DNA from: Euwallacea fornicatus
Taxonomy: Eukaryota > Arthropoda > Insecta > Coleoptera > Curculionidae
NCBI RefSeq assembly: GCF_040115645.1
Contig: NC_089563.1
Coordinates: 248,001-312,000 of the forward strand
Direction: 5' to 3'
DNA length: 64,000 nt
A model generated the notes under the pieces. The model did not search any database. It worked only from the letters and a program-made list of their open reading frames with translations, and had not been told where the DNA came from. The first letter of the stretch is position 1. Each line of letters opens with the position of its first letter. Shown one piece after another: positions 58,701 through 64,000 of the stretch. The position numbers and the translations under genes were made by a program.

Positions 58701-60124
58701 GTGCACTTCGGAGGATCTCGTCCTTCATCAACAATATTGGGTGGCAGAGTTCAAACGGGGGTTATACGAGCTGCTAAGACAAATTTCGCAGTGGTCGGCC
58801 CGACGACACTCCAGATCTGACCCCTTCAGAAATTGCGAAATTCCACAAAATTTTACTCAGACCATAGACTGAAATTGCGCAAGTTAGCAGGTATGATAGG
58901 TATTTCAAAAAGTACTGGACATCCCATTTTGACCGAATAATTTGATATGAGAAAAGTGTGTACAAGATGGGCGGCCGCAATTATTCACCATTGAACAAAA
59001 ACAGCGGCGTGAGGGTGGTTCAAAGGAGTGTTTAGCAAAGTTTCGCAGCAATAAAGCCGAGTTTTTGCGGCGATTTATAACCACACACGAAACATGGGTC
59101 CATCATTTCACACTTGAAACGAAAAAGAGGTCAAAGTAACGGACTAAAAGGGAAGAGTCGACTTCAAAGAAGGCGAAAACTGTTCAATCTGCAGAAAAGG
59201 TCATGGCGTCAGTTTTTTGGGATTCACGTGAGATAATTTTTCTTGATTATCTCCATAAAGGAAGAACAATAAACGGAAAGTATTACACAAATTTATTGCA
59301 GCGTTTGAGAGAAGGAATTGGGAAAAAGAGTCCGCATTTGGCGAAAAAGAATGTGTTGTTTCATCAAGACGAGACACCAGTCCACGCTTCCATCATCGCG
59401 ATGGCCAAAAGCAATCAAATCGGTTTCGACCTTTTCCGTCACCCACCTTTTTGTCAGATTTGGCTCCTTCAGATTATTTTATATTTCCAAACTCGAAAGA
59501 TGATTTGCTTGTAATGAGAACCTAGCAATGTCTATTTTGAAACATTCGAAACTTCTTACTATAAACAGGCTATAGAAGTCATAGTCCATCGCTGTGAAAA
59601 GCGTGTCAATCTCAAAGGGACTATGTTTTGAAAAAATGTATTAGTTACATTTTTTTTTTCTTAAGAGTTAGGACCAGTGCTTCTGGGACTATCCACACAT
59701 ATTGCTTGCTCACTGTCATAACTTGCCGTTTTACGTGGAAACACATTTTTCCTTTTTTCCAGCATGTGGAAAGGCGAGGTGAGATGATCGTGCGAATTCT
59801 AGACTCCCGCCACCTAGGGCGTTCTGCTGTAGAGCAGGCCAAACGCTTCTTAGCCATGCAGGATGCCAAGCACCAAGTAGGTACCCCAAATGCAATTTCG
59901 TTTGGCATTTTCTCCGTTCAATACTCAACATAATTAGAACACTCCTGACCTTCTACACCGTAGTTAATTATTTTTTACAGGTGCAGTTCGTTGAGATTGT
60001 GAAACGTCCTGGTCAGACTTTAGGCCTCTATATCCGAGAGGGAAATGGTCAGGAACGGCAGGATGGTGTTTTCATTTCTCGTATTGCATTGGAATCTGCA
60101 GTGTATAATAGCGGCTGTCTTAAG
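34746..60124 (+). CDS. Syd-1: Syd-1 / RhoGAP100F, PDZ-C2-RhoGAP synaptic protein, 3' part outside window
   Basis: Presynaptic assembly protein of invertebrates; family members carry PDZ, C2 and RhoGAP-like domains. Five visible coding exons are 34746-34769, 47456-47572, 54059-54142, 59763-59876 and 59981-60124. Each is a whole number of codons with all introns in phase 0. The first exon encodes only MLCCGRRK, with a Cys pair beside basic residues as in palmitoylated N-termini. Later exons encode a Pro-rich stretch, VSGISTEIFKQIEAVENDHD, a helical ERRGEMIVRIL region, and the first part of a PDZ domain (VQFVEIVKRPGQTLGLYI, then GVFISRIALESAVYNSGCLK, the carboxylate loop being RPGQTLGLYI). C2 and RhoGAP exons must lie to the right of the window. 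Introns of 12.7, 6.5 and 5.6 kb are full of mobile elements; the last visible one is 104 bp. Identification rests on the PDZ and linker match to insect Syd-1 as I remember it; the first exon is inferred from phase and context. Confidence 0.8.
35177..35258 (+). repeat. 25-bp minisatellite followed by (TA)n
   Basis: Two full and one partial copy of a 25-bp unit starting CATTGACTTTGTTGTCTT occupy 35177-35242. They run into a short TA dinucleotide tract at 35241-35258. The copies are identical, so the expansion is recent. Confidence 0.85.
35570..36405. mobile_element. Inverted-repeat element with decayed transposase C-terminus
   Basis: Diverged arms of about 250-270 bp at 35570-35835 and 36150-36405 pair. 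For example CATACTCGTGTCTAAATT (left) pairs with AATTTAGACACGAGTATG (right). The interior on the plus strand at about 35870-36090 reads CPARLPDFTLMEL and, after several stops, RKVLENFVLRLARY. This is the end of a Tc1/mariner-type transposase (family WPARSPDLTPLDFFLW). Termini do not show the CAGGGTG motif. Confidence 0.65.
36406..38918. other. Syd-1 intron 1 sequence without supported genes
   Basis: Includes an isolated element terminus GCAGGGTGTCCCAGACGC at 37282-37299 whose partner arm was not found, and an AG-rich microsatellite at 37,725-37,757. Open frames at 37635-37835 and 38358-38543 are low-complexity or AT-rich and not supported. Confidence 0.5.
37725..37757 (+). repeat. (AG)n-rich microsatellite
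   Basis: A run of ACAGAGGGAGAGAGAGAGAG type, preceded by CAGACACACAGAGAGA. It is purine-rich on the plus strand. Confidence 0.8.
38919..39990 (-). pseudogene. Dead Tc1/mariner-type transposase next to a CAGGGTG terminus
   Basis: TGCAGGGTGTCC at 38919-38930 marks one end. On the minus strand, 39,860 to 39,330 reads NPHFLSDVM and HDWTTGNHA, then, after a frame change, NGALAHNVRRVADYLSEIF and finally TRWPARSPELSLLDYNL. In the related family these are the first catalytic region, the second-Asp region (QQDGAPAH) and the third-acidic region (WPARSPDLTPLD). The second catalytic Asp is replaced by Asn (QQNGALAH), and several stops and frameshifts are present. The far terminus was not located. Confidence 0.75.
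40380..40600 (+). other. GC-rich island in Syd-1 intron 1, possible alternative promoter
   Basis: CpG-rich sequence (GTTTCGTCACCGGACCAATGG with a CCAAT core at 40408-40412, and CGCGCGCATCATCCCC) leads to an ATG at 40554 with an open MAKVAFSPER and a GT donor. The donor is in phase 2, whereas the next Syd-1 exon begins in phase 0. This cannot be an alternative coding start spliced to it. A non-coding first exon or enhancer is possible. Confidence 0.3.
40649..40716 (+). other. Short hairpin-forming inverted repeat
   Basis: ACAGAGCAAGCT at about 40652-40663 and AGCTTGCTCTGT at about 40697-40708 form a perfect 12-bp stem. It extends imperfectly outward (TTTTT with GAAAT, GACA with TGTC) around a loop of about 33 nt. 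It lies 100 bp downstream of the GC-rich island. It could be a small foldback element or a pre-miRNA-like hairpin; nothing shows transcription. Confidence 0.45.
42063..42094 (+). repeat. (AATA)n microsatellite
   Basis: About eight tandem AATA units, immediately left of the Tc1-like element insertion site. Confidence 0.85.
42412..44058 (+). pseudogene. Tc1-like DD34E transposase A, interrupted and frameshifted
   Basis: Starts MPKRHLSEEVKQRIVELY, an HTH (paired-like) N-terminus. The nested element interrupts it after ELY, and it resumes RSGNRQCDISSTLNISK when one TA and the insert are removed. The second HTH contains GRPKTYSK. A 10-A run at 43409-43418 shifts frame by one; the rest (43,420-44,058) reads WSDESKFQLF, FQQDNDPKH and PDLNPIEHLWE. 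The three catalytic residues D, D and E are all present, with 34 residues between the second D and E. It ends VIKANGYATKY. Apart from the insertion and the one-base slip it looks intact. Confidence 0.93.
42467..43090 (+). mobile_element. 624-bp CAGGGTG-ended element inside Tc1 A
   Basis: Arms of ~135 bp (42467-42602 and 42956-43090) start CAGGGTGAGTCGGGAGGA and are near-identical inverted copies. They are flanked by TA at 42465-42466 and 43091-43092. Deleting the element plus one TA restores the host transposase reading frame exactly (GAA CTA TAT AGA AGT GGG), proving the borders. Between the arms, about 42625-42900 (plus) encodes only the transposase C-terminus: RWIGRGGPISWPPRSPDLTS, then LDYCVWGWFK, ending VNGNIFEHLL and a stop. 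This is the same family as the fragment at 60,794-61,327. Confidence 0.93.
44896..46007. other. Syd-1 intron 1, no feature recognised
   Basis: AT-rich; open frames at 44976-45212, 45234-45524 and 45779-46213 show no known domain or splice context. Confidence 0.5.
46008..46627. mobile_element. Diverged CAGGG-ended foldback element
   Basis: Left arm TA-CAGGGCATTCCAAATTCG (46006-46025) and right arm ending AAATTTGAAGTGCC are inverted relatives over about 130-150 bp. The inner match is TTTTCGAAATTTGAATTTT on the left and the complement CGAAAACGGTATTTGATCAA region on the right. No transposase remnant is seen between the arms. Confidence 0.55.
46628..47455. other. Syd-1 intron 1, last part before exon 2
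   Basis: No mobile element or gene recognised. A polypyrimidine/T-rich tract ending TTTTTATTGTAG at 47444-47455 is the 3' splice site of exon 2. Confidence 0.55.
47573..48843. other. Syd-1 intron 2, includes a GC-richer stretch 48170-48840
   Basis: From about 48170 the sequence becomes less AT-rich and repeat-free, with motifs such as CCACGTCGCCCCACATTATT and CATGTCGCACGAGCGTGCGG. Neither strand codes convincingly. It ends exactly where the TA-flanked element at 48844 begins. Candidate intronic regulatory sequence. Confidence 0.35.
49255..50688 (-). mobile_element. Tc1-like transposon B, nearly intact
   Basis: Length 1,434 bp, with perfect 37-bp terminal inverted repeats (starting CACTGACTTTCAAAAAAACC) and TA duplications at 49253-49254 and 50689-50690. 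It carries a full-length transposase on the minus strand with one frameshift. Identical ends argue for recent transposition. Confidence 0.95.
49403..50445 (-). pseudogene. Tc1-like DD34E transposase B, one homopolymer frameshift
   Basis: Starts MPRVRQNAVYRQLTPFERGR at 50445. The HTH region has CREIARRLDRSASTVLRAW and a GRPR-type linker (GSGRPRMTNR). The frame breaks at an 8-G run (50187-50194, plus strand) and resumes as ANWVATLNRRVSLSTMYRRI. The catalytic core has FSDESRF, FQQDNARPH and PDLSPIEHVWD. D, D and E are all present, with 34 residues between the second D and E. It ends INLRGDTTHY and a stop. One base would bridge the two frames, so the copy is either freshly dead or a homopolymer sequencing error. 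Confidence 0.94.
50901..52836. other. Syd-1 intron 2, no gene recognised
   Basis: Contains a purine/G-rich tract at 51246-51302 and AT-rich sequence. Open frames at 51743-51964, 52419-52601 and 52587-52805 have no recognisable domain. Confidence 0.5.
51246..51302 (+). repeat. G-rich tract
   Basis: Runs of GGGG, GGG, GGGGG and a run of ten G separated by short A/T spacers on the transcribed-sense strand. The pattern could form a G-quadruplex in DNA or in the Syd-1 pre-mRNA. Confidence 0.6.
52837..53994. mobile_element. CAGGGTG-type element with transposase C-terminal remnant
   Basis: Left end TA-CAGGGTGTTTAATTTTT (52835); right end GTGCTACAAAAACCCGGACATCC near 53971-53993 is an inverted relative (TTTTTGTAGCA). 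On the minus strand, about 53740-53470 in two frames reads LIARSKTSRILCVGV, a shifted form of the SPDLKPLEFYVW motif, then AFIKKNVYSTSVNSHEELVR and an ERDGDRFQQFL terminus. This is the C-terminal part of a Tc1/mariner-type transposase. It is old and broken. Confidence 0.65.
55444..55533. repeat. 90-bp perfect-ended hairpin
   Basis: ATGTTAACTTACGGGGAAAC with following TTTATTTC, and its complement GAAATAAAGTTCCCCTGTAAGTTAACAT as a near-perfect 28-bp inverted pair, surround a ~34-nt loop. It lies directly beside the TA-CAGGGTCATTC terminus at 55535. Confidence 0.7.
55537..56595. mobile_element. Composite CAGGGT-ended foldback element
   Basis: Arms of about 270 bp (55537-55810 and 56330-56595). 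The outer ends are CAGGGTCATTCACGG and CCGTGAATGACCCT. Each arm itself contains an inward CACCCTGTATTTTATT / AAATACAGGGTGTGCC motif, so a second terminus-like sequence sits inside each arm. No transposase is seen in the core; the 56171-56365 open frame is not recognised. Confidence 0.75.
57063..57652 (-). mobile_element. 590-bp CAGGGTG-ended element with transposase N-terminal remnant
   Basis: TA duplications lie at 57061-57062 and 57653-57654. Arms of about 165 bp starting CAGGGTGTTTCCTAACTACG are almost identical, so the copy is young. The minus-strand frame around 57230-57300 reads YGLGDGKCLAARRIYMERFP and NHQAPNHQTFKNLFQRL. This is the N-terminal DNA-binding region of the same transposase family whose N-terminus is also kept at 62,518-62,825. 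Each arm also contains an internal ATACAGGGTGTTG. Confidence 0.88.
57720..58580. other. Syd-1 intron 3, long open frame not called
   Basis: A 214-codon plus-strand open frame (57665-58309) crosses from the element arm into unique sequence. Its composition (Leu, Phe, Arg rich) and absence of any known motif do not support a gene. No other feature is seen. Confidence 0.4.
58585..59640 (+). pseudogene. Dead mariner (DD34D-type) transposase
   Basis: Broken frames read, in order: IEYLHSGLSNVKAKLE with YWVAEFKRG (N-terminal HTH region), MIGISKSTGHPIL, and HTRNMGPSFHT (from a DETWIHHF-type first catalytic motif). Next come KVMASVFWDSREIIFLDYL, KGRTINGKYYTNLLQRLR, FHQDETPVHASIIAMAK (second Asp present), a DLAPSDYFIFPN match for the third Asp in another frame, and an end CQSQRDYVLKK. 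There are at least six stops or frameshifts. No clear terminal repeats were located. Old copy within Syd-1 intron 3. Confidence 0.9.
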
Positions 60125-60232
60125 GTTAGTCTTCTCTCATAATACTTTATTCGTTTCGGTTTCAACTGAACATAGACCAAACGTTATGCTAAGTTGAAAA
60201 AACTGTTAGAATGTTAATGACAAACTAATATA

Positions 60233-61806
60233 CAGGGTGTCTCTAAAACGTCTGTACAAAATTCTACCACAGATTTCTGAGGTCAAAACATGACGATTTA
60301 ACCCAATTTACCTTAGTCCAAAAGTGGACGGTTTTCGAAATACAGGGCGCCAAAGTGAAAACAAAAAAAAGCAAAAAAATTAATTTCTTGGTTGGTAATG
60401 CTGCTATCTACACAAAATGTCGTATCGGGCGGTTTTTGGGGATAACAAATCAGAATTCGTTTACATTTTTGATGTACAATGTAGAGGGCGTTGTCTGCGT
60501 CCGATGACCCCTCTTTAAAAGGGCATAACTTTTTTATCACCCGGTATAAAATTTATTTATGACTAGTCTTGTATTTTCCTACATTTTTTTTTAAGGAAAG
60601 AAGGTCTCTTGTTAAAAATCTCTACGAGGCTTCCTTCTTGAGATATTTGAAGCTTAAAGTTCGCTGCATGTCTTGAACAATAATTTTAATGTACTACATA
60701 TCTATTCTTACAGTTGGATCGAAAAAAATCAAAACTTAAAAATAGGTTACAAATTACTTGAAAACATAGATACCAAACATAAACACGAAAAAATTATACT
60801 TTTAGTAGATGTTCGAAATGACCACCATTGACTTGCATACAAAGATTAATCCGACGCAAGAAATTAAAATGTACTCTATTCATCAATTCTTCGCCGTTCT
60901 TTAAAATGTTTACTGCATTTTGAATTTGTCCCCATAGTTCCTCTTCACTATTTATGGCCGTGAAGTATACCATGGACTTTAGAGTCCCCCATAAAAAATA
61001 ATCCATCCGAGTTAAATCCGGTGAGCGCGATGGCCATGGTACCGGAGCATCATTTCCTTTACCTATCCATCTTCGTGGGTACTGTTGATATAAATAGCTG
61101 CGCACATTTATAGTAAAATGTGGCGGAGCACCGTCGTGCATAAACCACATATCTTGCCGAAGTTGTAAAGGAAGATCTTCCAATAATTCTGGCATTGTAT
61201 TTTGAATATGTTCCAAATAACTTTCACCACTTAATCGGGGCGGCAAAATGACAGGACCAATAATAAAATTGTCAATTATTCCTGCCCACACATTAATCTT
61301 AAATTCATGTTGATAATATACCACCAACTGTAAGAATAGATATGTAGTACATTAAAATTATTGTTCAAGACATGCAGCGAACTTTAAGCTTCAAATATCT
61401 CGAAAAGGAAGCCTCGTAGAGATTTTTAACAAGAGACCTTTTTTCCTTAAAAAAATGTAGGAAAACACAAGACTAGTCATAAATAAATTTTATACCGGGT
61501 GATAAAAAAGTTATGTCCTTTTAAAGAGGGGTCATCGGGCACAGACAACGCCCTCTACATTGTACATCAAAAATGTAAACGAATTCTGATTTGTTATCCC
61601 CAAAAACCGCCCGATACGACATTTTGTGTAGATAGCAGCATTACCAACCAAGAAATTAATTTTTTTGCTTTTTTTTGTTTTCACTTTGACGCCCTGTATT
61701 TCGAAAACCGTCCACTTTTGGACTAAGGTAAATTGGGTTAAATCGTCATGTTTTGACCTCAGAAATCTGTGGTAGAATTTTGTACAGACCTTTTAGAGAC
61801 ACCCTG
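60233..61806 (-). mobile_element. 1.57-kb long-arm element carrying transposase catalytic half
   Basis: Inverted arms of about 485 bp (60233-60717 and 61324-61806) begin CAGGGTGTCTCTAAAACG and are nearly identical. There is a TA on the left (60231-60232); the right flank is TT. The arm includes an internal ATACAGGGCGCC. The 600-bp centre is filled by a transposase fragment on the minus strand. Confidence 0.9.
60794..61327 (-). pseudogene. Transposase C-terminal half (DDxD, long spacer)
   Basis: 177 uninterrupted codons with no N-terminal DNA-binding domain and no first catalytic Asp. It reads FKINVWAGIIDNFIIGP, MWFMHDGAPPHF (second Asp), RRWIGKGNDAP, then WPSRSPDLTRMDYFLWG (third Asp), ending VNGGHFEHLLKV. 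There are 43 residues between the second and third Asp, against 34 in mariner. This places it with the long-spacer (DD41D-like) branch of IS630-Tc1-mariner. The frame is open but starts at the right arm border, so it is a fragment, not a gene. Confidence 0.88.
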
Positions 61807-61820
61807 TTTGTATACATATA

Positions 61821-63355
61821 GAGGGTGTCCCAGATCAGAGTGCAAATATTTTAACCGTGGTTTATACTAATGAAATTAACAAACGCGTATTTTTTATTTT
61901 TGTCCAAAAGTCTTTCGTTTAAGTTCTAGGGCTCTTTGAATATGGGGCCCCATTTGTATAAAATAATTTATGTTGGAAGAGCCTTTCGACGGATTGTCAT
62001 GAAATTTGGTTCACAAACATTTTTCGATCGCAGCAGTTCCCAAATAAAAAAATTAAATATACAGCTTTGCCATAACATAGATATAAGGGCCGGACTATGA
62101 ATATAAGGGCCCATATTTATTTAACCGTTAAATATTTCGATGAAGTGATTACACTACTCGATTGTATCTTTCATTTAGAAACTTTTCTGCCTCTTGGAGA
62201 TTTTTCGCATAATGCGTCGTTTTCTCGTAGTGGCGATTCCAAATTTTACGCCTTTTTATTGCAGGAATTTGTTGATATTAAGTAGACCATGACTCGAATA
62301 GCCACATCATTCTCCCTGTCAAAAAAATCGTTCTGATTGTCATTTTCTGGCATATTGTGGTCAACTAGCAGTAGGTATTACTCGTTAATGCTATTATTGC
62401 CATATTTAATTATAAAATAACAGAAAAATTAATTTTTATTTGTTTTATGCTGGCTCTTCCGTTTAGCGATCTCGAGTGTGCAGACATTCACTTGATTTAT
62501 GGTGAGTGAAGACAAAATGCTCATAGAGCTAGAGTTCTCTACCATCAGCGATTTCCTAATCGACGACTTCCAAATGCGAGAAAGTTTACAAATGTTCATA
62601 TCAGATTGAGGGAAATTGGTAGTTTCGTCCTCAACGAGGAGAAAATCATAATATTAAGCATCATGGGGAAGATGATGAGCAAGAAATATTCAATTACTTT
62701 GAGGGTAATAAAATTAGTAGCTTAAGAAATGCTGACTTATTGATCTCAAAAAATAGCATTCAAAGGGTGTTACGTCAAGAAAAGTATCACCCTTATCGTT
62801 TAAAGAAAGCCCAGGGACTCGTGGTCACTTTGAACAATTTTTATAGTGTATAATTTTATTCTTCTTTATTATTTTGTGTCAAATAATTCTATAAATAACT
62901 TTAACGGTCTAATCCTAAGAAGATAAGAATTGCGTTAAAATAACTACCATGAGAAAACGACGCATTCTGTGAAAAATCTCCAAGAAACAAAAAATTTCTC
63001 AATGAAAGGTATAATCAAGTAGTGTAATCACTTGATCGAAATATTTAACGGTTAAATAAATACGGGCCTCTATGTTCATAGTCCGGCCCTTATATCTATG
63101 TTATGGCAAGGCATTATATTTCATTTTTTTATTTGTGAACTACTGCGATCGAAAAATGTTTGTGCACTAAATTTAACGAAAATCCTTTGAAGGGCTCTTC
63201 CAACACAAATGATTTTATCCAAATGGGGCCCCACATTCAAAGATCTCTAGAACTTAAACGACCGACTTTAGGAGAAAAAGGAAAAATACGTGTTTATTAA
63301 TTTCATTAGTAGAAATAATGGTTAAAATATTTGCACTTTGATCTCGGACACCCTG
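61821..63355 (+). mobile_element. 1.53-kb long-arm element carrying transposase DNA-binding half
   Basis: TA duplications lie at 61819-61820 and 63356-63357. Arms of about 420 bp (61821-62242 and 62933-63355) begin (C/G)AGGGTGTCC(C/G)AGATC and match closely; for example CATAGATATAAGGGCCGGAC occurs on the left and its complement on the right. The centre holds a decayed transposase N-terminus. It lies 14 bp from the preceding element. Confidence 0.88.
62518..62825 (+). pseudogene. Transposase N-terminal (helix-turn-helix) half, frameshifted
   Basis: Reads HRARVLYHQRFPNRRLPNAR then KFTNVHIRLREIGSF. After a frame change it reads NKISSLRNADLLISKNSIQR and VLRQEKYHPYRLKKAQGL. This matches the N-terminal two-HTH region of the insect transposase family typified by YxxRFPNRRxPN and SxSTVxRILxxxxLYPYHLxxVQ. 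No catalytic region follows before the right arm. Confidence 0.85.
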
Positions 63356-63357
63356 TA

Positions 63358-64000
63358 TATGATGATTAGTGTCGTTAGGGATATAAAAAGGGGTAAATAT
63401 CCTTCATACTTCAGAAAGAGGTCACTACGGACAAGATTTTTACGGTTTCTTCGTTTCGATGTCCTGAATGCCATTGTTTCCTAAAGGTAGCAAACTTCAA
63501 TAAGCTGCTTTTCCTTTTAAACCCCATTCTTGCCATTCCTTTGTGGTTGGCTTTTATGTTTAAAAACGATATTCGACAATACTTTTAAAAATAATATTTC
63601 TTTACGGTCACTAATGAGTGTGCACTAAATTAAATCGAAGCAAATGAAATAAGTTTTTATCCGGGTCACACAGATCTCTGGGATTTACCGACAAAACATT
63701 GACAGATCTAACTAGAGGTGCATTATTGGAAATATTTAAAACTTAATGTATTTGCAATACGTCAAGCAACTTTTAGCAAACGGAAGTCTCATATGCAATT
63801 AATTGCCTGAAAAATTCTTAATTTAGTCAAACGAAGTACAAGTTGTCTTAGGAATATTATTAAAGTTAGGTTTATCCAATTTCTTCATTCCTCATTCTAC
63901 TTCCTAATTCTAATTTGTTAAATCGTAATTCATAAGGTGGTTTATGTAAGTTGTTACTTATTTCAAAATATAACGACCAATTGGTGGTTTTTCCACAATT
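63358..64000. other. Syd-1 intron, right edge of window
   Basis: AT-rich; no exon, element terminus or open frame of note recognised. The remaining Syd-1 exons (rest of PDZ, C2, RhoGAP) should lie beyond 64,000. Confidence 0.5.

Noticed and set aside
1..64000. CRISPR arrays, tRNA, rRNA genes or bacterial operons
   Set aside because: No regularly spaced short direct repeats, no cloverleaf or rRNA-like sequence was seen; introns and Tc1/mariner elements show this is animal nuclear DNA.

Overview
The window is animal nuclear DNA, almost certainly from an insect. It is AT-rich, its protein genes have many short GT-AG introns, and its intergenic and large-intron DNA is packed with IS630-Tc1-mariner elements and TA-flanked inverted-repeat elements ending in CAGGGTG. 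A beetle is my best guess, but that rests only on the general look of the DNA. All gene calls come from reading translated exons and checking splice sites and phases by eye; no database search was possible.

Layout. Positions 77-23,906 are a compact housekeeping block of six genes: DCAF15 (minus, 3' end outside the window), an HMGXB4 homologue (minus) whose first intron holds the whole IMP4 gene (minus), KCTD9 (plus, sharing a ~400-bp bidirectional promoter with HMGXB4), CIAO1 (minus) and the gamma-tubulin complex gene GCP2 (minus, 13 exons). For the five complete genes the exon lengths add up to whole codons. Positions 23,907-34,600 are intergenic: GC-richer unexplained islands, an old diverged tandem array with a recurring TGATTAAATC core, palindromic elements and a dead non-LTR reverse transcriptase. 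From 34,746 to the right edge is one large plus-strand gene, the invertebrate Syd-1 (RhoGAP100F) homologue. Five coding exons are visible, ending in the first part of its PDZ domain; the rest of the gene lies beyond the window.

The Syd-1 introns (12.7, 6.5, 5.6 and 0.1 kb) are a mobile-element graveyard. It contains two nearly intact Tc1-like transposons, each with a frameshift in a homopolymer, a dead mariner, and many inverted-repeat elements. At least four of the latter keep only one end of a Tc1/mariner-type transposase between arms of about 135-485 bp. At 41.4-44.9 kb four element types are nested inside one another.

Functionally the genes are unrelated neighbours: ubiquitin ligase adaptors (DCAF15, KCTD9), ribosome biogenesis (IMP4), chromatin/transcription (HMGXB4), cytosolic Fe-S assembly (CIAO1), microtubule nucleation (GCP2) and synapse assembly (Syd-1). 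The strongest unexplained signals are the diverged tandem array abutting the Syd-1 promoter, the transposase-end-splitting long-arm elements, and the same-strand nesting of IMP4 in an HMGXB4 homologue with no visible HMG box.
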